A DNA stretch of 38,545 nt from NCBI GenBank assembly GCA_964519835.1, contig CAZFLD010000037.1, positions 1 to 38,545 on the forward strand. Reading direction: 5' to 3'. Shown in pieces: positions 14,365 to 22,770 of this stretch. Position 1 is the stretch's first letter. The number at the start of each line of letters is the position of its first letter. Source of the stretch: CAZFLD01 sp964519835 (GTDB lineage: Bacteria > Spirochaetota > Spirochaetia > DSM-27196 > CAZFLD01). The notes beneath the pieces are model-generated. The model searched no databases and was not told the origin of the DNA. It saw only the letters and a list, made by a program, of their open reading frames with translations. A program made the translations under genes and the position numbers.

Positions 14365-15969
14365 ATGAGTAAAAGAGCAGCATTTGCCGCAGCACTTGTG
14401 GTGTTTACGCTGGCGGTAGCCCTGCCCGCATTCAGCGGCGGCGGATACGAGTCCGTCGACGCGGAAGTCGGCGGCGAGATTACCGTCATGCTATGGTCCG
14501 GCGACAACACCTATATGGAAGACATCGGGCGACGAACCATTGCCGTGGAGGATCTTCGCGGACAAAACCAGGCCGCCGCCTACGCGGTAGCCCAGGAGTT
14601 CAACAAGATCTACCCAAACGTAAAAATCAACGTGTTTGCCAAGGCCGAGGGTCCGGATGATGAGAACGGGAACTGGGCGCAGCACCGCGAAAACCTTCGT
14701 GCCGAGTACGGCCACTACCCCGACATCTGGGCCGCAACGGACATTCCCGGCGACATCGCCCGCGGTTTGATCACCGACCTGTCTCGGTTCTCCGACGACC
14801 CGATGTACGAGAGTTTTAATCCCGCCATCATGGAGATGATGAACTACAACGGCTTCCAGGCCGGACTGCCGCAGTACCTCCTTCCCTGGGGTGTTTTTGT
14901 GAACCGCGGCCTGGCTGAAGAGAACAACCTAGACGTTCCGGATCCCGACTGGGACATCGAAGACTTCACCGACTATATCAGCCAAGCCGACAATGAAAAC
15001 TTCTGGGGGGTTGACGGAGCCCCGCTCGCATTTATCGAAACCGGGACAACTACCATCCGATATCAGATGACCAACCATGAGGACGGCGACTACGTCGACC
15101 TGGACTCCGACGAGGTCAAAAGCCTTGTTGATTATCTTCCTGACTGGGCTGAGGTTGCTATCTGGCCGAACCAAGCAGCGGGGAATATTTCTCAAGAGGT
15201 CATGGATGAAAACTGGTGGTGGGGCTACAAGTTTTTTATCGAAGGCAAGCTCTTGGCCCTGCCCGGCGATCCTTGGATGATGGGCGATGCCGCTCACCCG
15301 AATCCCGAACACTGGGGTGCCGTACGCAGCAGCGACTGGGACATCTATCCACGACCCTCCACGCCGTATCAGCCAAACACCGTCGGCATCGTCCTGGATC
15401 CGATGGTTGTGTACAACTACGCTATGGATGACGGCAATCCTGAAATGAACGACGAAGAGTTCGAAAAGGCCCAACTGGCCTACACCTTTATGGCATTCTG
15501 GGTCGGCGATAGCAGTAGCTGGAGAGCGCGTGCCGAGCAGATGTTTACCGACGGAGAGACCACCAAGACGGCCATGAACGACTCCTTCCCCTTTGTGGCG
15601 GACCCGGAGGTCTTCGAAGAGCAGATGAGCTACTGGTACAGCACCGAAACTCACGCTCGCTTTGCCGACGAGGCGCTGATGCCCGGATTTCACAGGGTAC
15701 TGGAGCTGTGGCAGGAAGGTCAGATCTGGGACGTTTCCGACAAGAGCTTTCCGTGGTACCACGACTTCGAGGGAGAGCGCCGTCTCAACCTCTACGAGTG
15801 GACGCAGATTGGTAATCCCGAAGTCACGGGTGCCGGTTGGCTCGATCCGAACCTTGCCGATGTTGTAAAGTCCCGTCTTTCCGACTGGGATCGATCGATC
15901 AACGAAAACTTCCGCAGGTCCGCAGCCGAGATCGAAGCCGGTCTCGACCGATTCTACTCCACAAACTAA
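14365..15969 (+). CDS. ABC transporter extracellular sugar-binding protein
   Basis: A 534-residue family-1-type solute-binding protein. The ATG at 14365 follows AAAGGAG (14352-14358) and begins a signal peptide (MSKRAAFAAALVVF, cleavage near PAFS-GGG). It has no lipobox Cys. The mature protein is large and acidic, rich in Trp and Tyr (for example a DENWWWGYKFF element), typical of binding proteins for long oligosaccharides. Preceded by GH16 and followed by transporter genes, it probably captures laminarin oligosaccharides in the periplasm. A 10-bp stem-loop directly after the stop should raise its yield relative to downstream genes. Confidence 0.88.
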   Translation: MSKRAAFAAALVVFTLAVALPAFSGGGYESVDAEVGGEITVMLWSGDNTYMEDIGRRTIAVEDLRGQNQAAAYAVAQEFNKIYPNVKINVFAKAEGPDDENGNWAQHRENLRAEYGHYPDIWAATDIPGDIARGLITDLSRFSDDPMYESFNPAIMEMMNYNGFQAGLPQYLLPWGVFVNRGLAEENNLDVPDPDWDIEDFTDYISQADNENFWGVDGAPLAFIETGTTTIRYQMTNHEDGDYVDLDSDEVKSLVDYLPDWAEVAIWPNQAAGNISQEVMDENWWWGYKFFIEGKLLALPGDPWMMGDAAHPNPEHWGAVRSSDWDIYPRPSTPYQPNTVGIVLDPMVVYNYAMDDGNPEMNDEEFEKAQLAYTFMAFWVGDSSSWRARAEQMFTDGETTKTAMNDSFPFVADPEVFEEQMSYWYSTETHARFADEALMPGFHRVLELWQEGQIWDVSDKSFPWYHDFEGERRLNLYEWTQIGNPEVTGAGWLDPNLADVVKSRLSDWDRSINENFRRSAAEIEAGLDRFYSTN

Positions 15970-15977
15970 CATCGAAT

Positions 15978-16000
15978 GCCCTCCCCCAACGGGGGAGGGC
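15978..16000 (+). other. Strong 10-bp stem-loop after binding-protein gene, overlapping next ribosome site
   Basis: GCCCTCCCCC (15978-15987) pairs perfectly with GGGGGAGGGC (15991-16000) around AAC. No T-tract follows, so it is an mRNA stabiliser or processing signal more than a terminator. The right arm holds the only purine-rich Shine-Dalgarno-like stretch before the ATG at 16012, so folding would also restrict translation of that gene. Confidence 0.7.
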
Positions 16001-16011
16001 AACTTGATTCC

Positions 16012-18981
16012 ATGAAACCAAAAACAGCGGCCCGTATCTTTGTTATTGCTCTTGTTGTGATCGCAGTGGGAATTGTTGCCCTCGTGCTCCGGCCCCAGGA
16101 GCGCCGGCTCCGCACCGTTTCGCCTCGAGAGAGGCGTGCGGCCTTCCAATTGCTGCTCGGCGATTTACCCGAGCAGAGCAATGATTACGTGGCATATCTC
16201 GATCGCAATCCTGTTACCGAACCACCCGAGGACGTTGCCCTCGAGTTGCTCGGCGACGATGTTGTGATGCTTGCGGCCGGGGGGGCGGCAGCCTTTACCA
16301 CGACCGTGCCGGCGCCCGGCTCGTACTCGCTGTACGCGACTTACCGTCGTACCGATCGCGGCTTGACCAACACCTCCCTTGCAGTTCGGATAAACGGAAC
16401 GTATCCGTTCAACGAGGCACGCGACCTCGAGCTGCGCCGGCGTTGGTCCGATGAAACCAAGGAGTTCAGCCGCGACCGCTACAACGACGAGTCGCTGCCG
16501 CTTCAGCTACCAAATATGGATTGGATCGATGCCCCGTTTCGCGACGTATCGGGGCGTACCGTCCGTCCGCTCTTATTTCGCCTGGAGTCAGGACCAAACC
16601 GGATCGAGGTCGAGAATCTTTCGTCACACGATCTCGAGATCTCATCGCTCCGCTTGGAATCGCCGTCTACGATCCCGGGCTACAGCGATTATCGGTCCAC
16701 TTTGAGCGATCTCGCTGCAGTGCTTCCGGCTGACGATCTTACGATTGAGGTCGACGCTATAAGCTACGTTGAAAAGAACTCCTACGACGTTCGAATGGGC
16801 TCGCTGAATAACCCCACCGTGGATCCGTCCGACGCTGTAGACAGACTGCTCAATGTCATCGACGGACCGAGTTGGGACGCTTCAGGAGAGGAGATACGCT
16901 ATGCGATCACGATCCCGGAAGATGGGAACTATACACTTACGCTCCACTACCAAAATCCCCGCTCGGACCTGAGCTCGTTTAGGACCATCAGAATAGACGG
17001 GAAAATCCCCTTTGCCGAGGTCGCACCCTACGAGTTTGAAGCTACCGGCTCTTCGCTGTGGCGCCATGAAACTCTTTCTAATAATGACGGCCAACCCTTT
17101 CGCTTCTACCTGCCGGCAGGAACGCACAGCCTGAGCTTACGGGCGGAGAAGGAACCGGTTGCGGAGTCTATTCGGGCCCTCAAGACCATTATCGCCCACA
17201 TGAATTACTTTGGCATCGAGATTATGAAAGTTGCCGGACGGGACATAGACGAGGAACGGACCTGGCGCCTCACCGACTATCTGGAGAATACGGCACGCTA
17301 TCTGGACGCCTACCACCTCTTGGTCTCCGCAATGATCGAGAAGCTTGCCGCCTACACTCGCGGCGGCGTGGACTCCGCGCTGGTTGCGCCTCTGGTCACC
17401 GCACTGTTCAAGCTTGAAAAGCTTGCCGAGGATCCCGACGAGCTTCCGCTCTACCTGCAGGATATCTACTCGACGAGCATCTACGACCGGCCCGTCACGC
17501 AGATACTCGGCGATGCCGTGAACTTTCTCGACAATTGCGAGCTGAGTTTGGACGACCTGATCTTGGAAGTCACTCCGCGGTCGCGGCCGGACAACGCAAA
17601 CATCTTCCGCCGTTTGGCCGGGGGTGTGGAAAAGCTTGCATCTACGTTTACCAGTGACAAGTACGTGACTCGCGATAGTGACGAGGAGTTGGATGTGTGG
17701 GTCACCCGTGCGCTCACACATATCGACTTGCAGCAGAAGCTCTCGGATGCCGATTTCACGCAGCGCACCGGTGTGCCCGTAAAAGTGTCGGTTATGCCGG
17801 AGCCTAACCGGCTTATTCTGGCCACTGCTGCCGACCGCACCCCGGATTTGGCCATGGGGCTCCCCAGCTACATCCCCTTTGATCTTGCGATACGGGGTGC
17901 GATCTACGACATAAGCGGATTCGACGACTTCTGGAGCTTTGCATCACAGTTCTCGCCCGGTGCCTTTGTGCCCTACGTCTTAAACGAACGGGTGTACGGC
18001 ATGCCTGAGACGTTGGACTTCCACACGCTTGTCTATCGCAAGGATATTTTCGCGCAACTCGGTATTACCCCGCCGGACACATGGCAAGACGTTATCGAGC
18101 TTCTGCCGGTGCTTCAGCGCTACGGCATGAACTTCTATCACCCAATCGCGGGAGGCCTTCCCACTCTCAAATGGTTCTATCAGACAAGCCCGTTTGTGTA
18201 CCAGTTTGGTGGGCGGCTCTATAATCCCGACGGTTTGTCCGTAAGCCTCGACGATTCACGGACCGTTCAAGCGCTTACTTTTTTGAGCGAGCTGTTCACC
18301 CTCTACGCTTTGCAAGAACAGATCCCCATCTTCTACAATTCCTTCCGCTTTGGGGTTGTGCCCGCCGGGGTTGTGGACTCCCAGAGCTACCTCCAGATGA
18401 AGTACGCAGCCCCGGAGCTAAAGGGACAGTGGGCACTTGCTCCGTATCCGGGCATTCCGAATGAGTCCGGCGAACCCCAGCGCTGGTTTATAGCCAACGG
18501 CGTTGCCGCCGTTGTTATGCAGGACACCCCCAACCCCGAAGTTGCCTGGGACTATCTCAAGTGGTGGCTCGCTCCGGAGACGCAGGTGGACTTTGGTTAC
18601 CGGCTGCAATCGACCTACGGACCGGAGTATCTATGGATTTCGGCAAACTTAGATGCCCTGGCGGATGCGCCTATCGACGCACAGGACAAGGCGGTGATAC
18701 TGGAGCAGGTGAAGTGGCAGCGAGATGTTCCGCGAACACCCGCCCACTACATGCTCGAGCGTGGACTAAGCGACATTTGGATCAACTCGGCCACCCAAAA
18801 CAAATCGGTACGAACCGAGATAGATACGATGATTCCAGTGATCAACCGGGAAGTAACTAGAAAGATGATTGAGTTTGGCTTTGTGGACACCGACGGCAAT
18901 CCGCTGCGGCCGTTTGTAGTGCCGGATATCGACTGGATTCGCGAGAACTTCGCGCGCTTTGAGGGAGCAGCCAATGAGTAA
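16012..18981 (+). CDS. Membrane-anchored giant solute-binding protein fused to carbohydrate-binding-like domains
   Basis: A 989-residue protein. One N-terminal membrane anchor (residues 9-27) is followed by a Pro/Arg-rich junction. Two beta-rich segments come next (about 55-225 and 240-390); each has a PxPGSYSLYATYRR or PEDGNYTLTLHY strand and an R-I-N/D-G-x-x-PF element, which looks like an internal duplication of a carbohydrate-binding-like sandwich. A helical segment spans about 390-555, then a family-1 solute-binding domain about 560-960 (YGMPETLDFHTLVYRKDIF, PDTWQDVIELLP, VAWDYLKWWLAPETQVDFG). An in-frame ATG at 15976 lies within the hairpin; 16012 is preferred. It overlaps the next permease by ATGAGTAA. 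Likely role: tethered capture of polysaccharide chains feeding the adjacent permeases. Confidence 0.85.
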   Translation: MKPKTAARIFVIALVVIAVGIVALVLRPQERRLRTVSPRERRAAFQLLLGDLPEQSNDYVAYLDRNPVTEPPEDVALELLGDDVVMLAAGGAAAFTTTVPAPGSYSLYATYRRTDRGLTNTSLAVRINGTYPFNEARDLELRRRWSDETKEFSRDRYNDESLPLQLPNMDWIDAPFRDVSGRTVRPLLFRLESGPNRIEVENLSSHDLEISSLRLESPSTIPGYSDYRSTLSDLAAVLPADDLTIEVDAISYVEKNSYDVRMGSLNNPTVDPSDAVDRLLNVIDGPSWDASGEEIRYAITIPEDGNYTLTLHYQNPRSDLSSFRTIRIDGKIPFAEVAPYEFEATGSSLWRHETLSNNDGQPFRFYLPAGTHSLSLRAEKEPVAESIRALKTIIAHMNYFGIEIMKVAGRDIDEERTWRLTDYLENTARYLDAYHLLVSAMIEKLAAYTRGGVDSALVAPLVTALFKLEKLAEDPDELPLYLQDIYSTSIYDRPVTQILGDAVNFLDNCELSLDDLILEVTPRSRPDNANIFRRLAGGVEKLASTFTSDKYVTRDSDEELDVWVTRALTHIDLQQKLSDADFTQRTGVPVKVSVMPEPNRLILATAADRTPDLAMGLPSYIPFDLAIRGAIYDISGFDDFWSFASQFSPGAFVPYVLNERVYGMPETLDFHTLVYRKDIFAQLGITPPDTWQDVIELLPVLQRYGMNFYHPIAGGLPTLKWFYQTSPFVYQFGGRLYNPDGLSVSLDDSRTVQALTFLSELFTLYALQEQIPIFYNSFRFGVVPAGVVDSQSYLQMKYAAPELKGQWALAPYPGIPNESGEPQRWFIANGVAAVVMQDTPNPEVAWDYLKWWLAPETQVDFGYRLQSTYGPEYLWISANLDALADAPIDAQDKAVILEQVKWQRDVPRTPAHYMLERGLSDIWINSATQNKSVRTEIDTMIPVINREVTRKMIEFGFVDTDGNPLRPFVVPDIDWIRENFARFEGAANE

Positions 18982-19876
18982 GCGCATGCCCGGCCAGGCG
19001 CCCGATGCAAGCCTATGGAGTCTGCTGCTCCCCTATGGAACGGTTTTTTTCTTTTTTATTCTCGTTCCCGTTGGAATCGCAGTCGGGCTGTCCTTTACCT
19101 ACTTCAACGTGGTCGAGCCGCCACGGGGGGTTGGCTTCCTCAACTACATAACACTTCTTACACAAGACGAGATCTTTCTCAAACACGTCCTGCCCAACAC
19201 CTTCAAGTACGCGTTTATTGTTGGCCCCGGCGGCTACGTACTGGCGTTTATCCTGGCCTGGCTCCTCGCGCAGGTGCAGCCGGTCCCACGCAATATCATG
19301 GCTCTTGCCCTGTACGCGCCCAGCATGGTTGGCCCGGTGCTTATCACCGTTATCTGGCGAGCGATCTTTAGCGGCAACGAGGCGGGTATCATAAACGCCG
19401 GACTCTTGCAGATGGAGCTGATCAATCGACCAATTCAGTTCTTGCTTGACCCGAGATACCTGCTCGACGTAGTGATCTTTGTGGCTCTCTGGAGCTCTAT
19501 GGGAATTGGTTTCCTGGCGATGCTGGCCGGCGTTCTCAATGTCGACAAGACCCTTTACGAGGCGGCCTACATCGACGGCGTGAGCAATCGGTGGCAGGAG
19601 ATCATCTACATTACCGTTCCGTCCATGAGACCCCAAATGCTCTTTGGCGCCGTCATGGCGATAGTAAATACCTTTAATATAGGCTGGATAGGTACGGCCC
19701 TTGCGGGTGTTAGTCCTACCCCGGGTTATTCCGCACAGCTGATCGTTAACCACATAGAGGACTACGGATTCAATCGTTATGAGATGGGCTACGCCGCAAT
19801 GGTAAGTGTTGCGCTGCTCGCGTTGGTAGTGTTTTTTAGTCGCGTATCATACGTGCTTTTTGGAAGCAGGGAGTAG
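18974..19876 (+). CDS. ABC sugar transporter permease (MalF/UgpA type), pair 1
   Basis: A 300-residue inner-membrane permease with six membrane segments. The EAA loop that docks the ATPase is visible as EAAYIDGVSNRWQEIIYITVPSMRP near residue 199. The ATG at 18974 overlaps the preceding stop by 8 bases and follows GAGGGAG. It forms a heterodimer with the permease at 19879. No ATPase gene is in the window. Confidence 0.92.
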   Translation: MSKRMPGQAPDASLWSLLLPYGTVFFFFILVPVGIAVGLSFTYFNVVEPPRGVGFLNYITLLTQDEIFLKHVLPNTFKYAFIVGPGGYVLAFILAWLLAQVQPVPRNIMALALYAPSMVGPVLITVIWRAIFSGNEAGIINAGLLQMELINRPIQFLLDPRYLLDVVIFVALWSSMGIGFLAMLAGVLNVDKTLYEAAYIDGVSNRWQEIIYITVPSMRPQMLFGAVMAIVNTFNIGWIGTALAGVSPTPGYSAQLIVNHIEDYGFNRYEMGYAAMVSVALLALVVFFSRVSYVLFGSRE

Positions 19877-19878
19877 CT

Positions 19879-20745
19879 ATGAGCTTCCGTGGATCAACGA
19901 TAAACCCCGATCGATTCCACCCGTCTCAGATAAAGTTTTATGCCGTCCTATTGCCGATCAGCATCTTTATGATTCTGCCGATCGTCTACATCTTTAACCA
20001 GGCATTCAAACCGCTGGACGAGCTGTTTCTTTTTCCGCCACGTATTTTTGTGCAAAAACCAACGCTTGAAAACTTCCGCATGCTGTTCCGCACCGGTGGA
20101 TCTACCGGTGTTCCCATGAGTCGTTATTTGCTCAATTCGGTTATCATCACCGTTGTTACCGTCGGCTTGAATCTATTCTTCTCGGTTTCGGCAGGTTATG
20201 CGTTGAGCAAACGGCGGTTTCGTCTCAAGAACACACTGTTCCGCATCAATCAGATGGCTTTGATGTTTGTTCCGGTTGCGGTTGTTATTCCACGATATCT
20301 GGTGCTTGTGAATATCGGTGTAACCAACACTATCTGGGCTCATATACTTCCTTTGCTCGCCCTGCCTGTCTCCTTGTTTCTCGTAAAGCAGTTTATAGAT
20401 CAAGTGCCGGACAGCCTGTTGGAGGCGGCCCGGATCGACGGGGCGGGGGATTACCAGATTCTCTTCAAGGTGATTGTGCCGCTTGTTCGCCCGGCTCTCG
20501 CGACTGTGGCGATCCTCACGTTTCAGCAGGTGTGGAACAATATCGAGGCGTCCAACTACTTTGTAGCGGACGAGACACTCAAGACCTTTGTGTTTTATCT
20601 AACAACTCTTCAACAGCAGAATCAGATAGCAGGTATGGGAATGGCGGCGGCCGCGGGGTTGGTCATATTCCTGCCAAACCTTCTGATCTTTGTGCTCATG
20701 CAGTCGAGAGTGATGAATACTATGAGTCATTCGGGGATAAAATAG
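19879..20745 (+). CDS. ABC sugar transporter permease (MalG/UgpE type), pair 1
   Basis: A 288-residue partner permease of the MalG type with about six membrane segments. The EAA loop EAARIDGAGDYQILFKVIVPLVRP near residue 182 is well conserved. It starts 2 bases after the upstream permease stop, with AGCAGGGAG as ribosome site. It should import oligosaccharides presented by the fused binding protein or the protein at 14365. Confidence 0.93.
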   Translation: MSFRGSTINPDRFHPSQIKFYAVLLPISIFMILPIVYIFNQAFKPLDELFLFPPRIFVQKPTLENFRMLFRTGGSTGVPMSRYLLNSVIITVVTVGLNLFFSVSAGYALSKRRFRLKNTLFRINQMALMFVPVAVVIPRYLVLVNIGVTNTIWAHILPLLALPVSLFLVKQFIDQVPDSLLEAARIDGAGDYQILFKVIVPLVRPALATVAILTFQQVWNNIEASNYFVADETLKTFVFYLTTLQQQNQIAGMGMAAAAGLVIFLPNLLIFVLMQSRVMNTMSHSGIK

Positions 20746-20754
20746 GAGGGCGGC

Positions 20755-22770
20755 ATGCGAAGACGTGTGATCGCCCTTGCCCTCGCAGTATGTGTCCTTA
20801 CTCCCGTCGCCGCGAACCGCTCGACCACGTACACCTATACGCCAAATCCCCGGGGCCAGGGCTTTTTTACTCGGACCGGCGACGCATATCTGCCGGAGTT
20901 TACCATTACCACCCTCGGGCTCGATTCACCGTCCGACCTCTTTGTTACATCCGAAGACCGTATGTATATCGCCGACACGGGAAACAAACGAATTGTCGTC
21001 TTTGACATCAGGTCCGGAACCGCGGTCGACTCAATCGAGCACGACCTACTTGAGATGCCCACGGGTGTATGGCTCGACGATTCCGGAATTCTGTATGTCG
21101 CGGATCCAAAGGCCGGGGCGGTCCTGTGTTTTGACGGCGCCAACAACCTCCTTCGGACCTACACCCGACCCACGGCCGTGGCGTATGGAGACCGCGACTT
21201 TGCCCCGCGCAAAGTTACCGTGGATTCCGCCGGCAACCTATTTGTCATCTCGGAGGGTGTATACGACGGTGTTATCCAGCTGTCACCGGAAGGTCTCTTT
21301 TTAGGCTACTTTACGAGCAACAAAATCGACTTGAGCTTTGTGGAGCGCCTGCAGGATATGTTTTTTACGGATGCGCAGAAGGCGAACTTGCTTGCGCGCA
21401 CGCCGATCACCTTCTCAAACCTGTACGTAGACAACCGAAACATCCTGTACACCACAACAATCGGAGACGAGGGGGCCGCGGTAAAAAAGCACAACGCCGC
21501 GGGCCGCGCGATAGTGCAGGGTCCGGGGTCGCCGGGTGCCGCCGCAGTGGACGTCTGGGTGGGCCCGACCGGTATCATAGTCGTTGTCTATAACGACGGT
21601 GAGACCGTCATCTACACCAAAGAGGGCAGCATAATCGCGACCTTCGGATACTCCTACGCCGACGCCGACGTGGCCGGGCTATTCGATACTCCTTCCGCGA
21701 TCGCCATGGATTCTCGAGGTGCGCTCTGGTACTTGGACGGGGAGAAGGCGTTCCTGCAGTCCTATCAGCCGACCCAATACATATTAGATATCTACACGGC
21801 CTTGGAATATTTCGACCGCGGCGAGTACGAACAATCGATTCGCGTCTGGCAGGAGGTGCTCAAGGTCAATCAGGTGTCTCAGATCGCACACCTATCTATC
21901 GGAAAAAACTACCTCTTTCTGCGCGACTACGGCCGAGCCTTGTTCCACACCCGCATCGCCAACAACCGGGAGTTCTACTCGGAGAGCTTCTGGGAGGTTC
22001 GCAATGTCTGGTTGCAAGCGAACGTGATTCATATCGTCGGCGCCATTGCTTTCCTATCCATGTTTATCCCTGTCTACCGGCTTCTTCGTAGGCGCATCTG
22101 GGTGCTGCCCCGCCTTGAAGCGCCTGTTCGCGCGTTTGCGCAACGGCCCCCCGTCCGGGCGCTTCTCTACCAGTTTCGAGTTATGCGCAATCCGGCGGAC
22201 TCGTTCTACGAGATACGAGCGGGCAACGAGGGATCGCTTGTTGCGGCGATTACCATCCTCGTGGGCTTCTTCGGAGTTCTTCTGCTGTTTGTCGCGGGCA
22301 AGGGCTTTATCTTCCAGGAGGTCCTGGTCGAGGACATTGACTTTGCGAGTCTTGTCTTAGGCTACGTCGGAATCGTCGGTCTGTTTGTCCTGTCGAACTA
22401 CCTGGGAACGTCGATCAACGACGGCCGCGGCGGAGTAAAGGATCTGGTCAAGATGGTGGCCTACAGCCTTGCGCCCCTTTGGCTTGCCATGGTGATTTCG
22501 GTTGGTCTCTCCTATGTGCTGACACTAAATGAAGCGTTCGCCGTTGAGCTTGTTATGGGAATAGGGTGGACCTGGTGGGCATTACAGATGCTTATTGGAC
22601 TCCGTGAGACGCATTCCTACACAACCCGTGGGGCGATCACAAGTGTCCTTTTTTCTTTCCTGTTTATGCTGATCATCGTTGTGGTCGGCGTCATTCTCAC
22701 GGTCATGGGGCAGCAGGTGTTTCAGTTCTTCGAGGCATTAATCAAGGAGTTTATTCGCAATGTCACGTAA
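20755..22770 (+). CDS. Secreted NHL-repeat/TPR protein fused to a YIP1-like membrane domain
   Basis: A 671-residue multidomain protein. A signal peptide (residues 1-20) precedes an NHL-type beta-propeller, about 45-335, with repeats such as PSDLFVTSEDRMYIADTGNKRIVVFD and MPTGVWLDDSGILYVADP. A TPR-like helical stretch follows at about 342-420 (YFDRGEYEQSIRVWQEVLKV). A membrane segment at about 425-445 leads to a YIP1-like domain of about five membrane helices at 480-665. The propeller and TPR should face the periplasm. GGAGGG precedes the ATG. It overlaps the DUF5696 gene by 11 bases. Proteins with this layout accompany DUF5696 and giant binding proteins in other polysaccharide loci, but no function is established to my knowledge; a docking scaffold is plausible. 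Confidence 0.8.
   Translation: MRRRVIALALAVCVLTPVAANRSTTYTYTPNPRGQGFFTRTGDAYLPEFTITTLGLDSPSDLFVTSEDRMYIADTGNKRIVVFDIRSGTAVDSIEHDLLEMPTGVWLDDSGILYVADPKAGAVLCFDGANNLLRTYTRPTAVAYGDRDFAPRKVTVDSAGNLFVISEGVYDGVIQLSPEGLFLGYFTSNKIDLSFVERLQDMFFTDAQKANLLARTPITFSNLYVDNRNILYTTTIGDEGAAVKKHNAAGRAIVQGPGSPGAAAVDVWVGPTGIIVVVYNDGETVIYTKEGSIIATFGYSYADADVAGLFDTPSAIAMDSRGALWYLDGEKAFLQSYQPTQYILDIYTALEYFDRGEYEQSIRVWQEVLKVNQVSQIAHLSIGKNYLFLRDYGRALFHTRIANNREFYSESFWEVRNVWLQANVIHIVGAIAFLSMFIPVYRLLRRRIWVLPRLEAPVRAFAQRPPVRALLYQFRVMRNPADSFYEIRAGNEGSLVAAITILVGFFGVLLLFVAGKGFIFQEVLVEDIDFASLVLGYVGIVGLFVLSNYLGTSINDGRGGVKDLVKMVAYSLAPLWLAMVISVGLSYVLTLNEAFAVELVMGIGWTWWALQMLIGLRETHSYTTRGAITSVLFSFLFMLIIVVVGVILTVMGQQVFQFFEALIKEFIRNVT

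Noticed and set aside
14929..16149. 406-codon open frame on the minus strand
   Set aside because: It lies antisense across the binding-protein gene and into the fusion gene. Its translation has no recognisable domain, while the plus frame has a signal peptide and family motifs. It is an artefact of codon bias.
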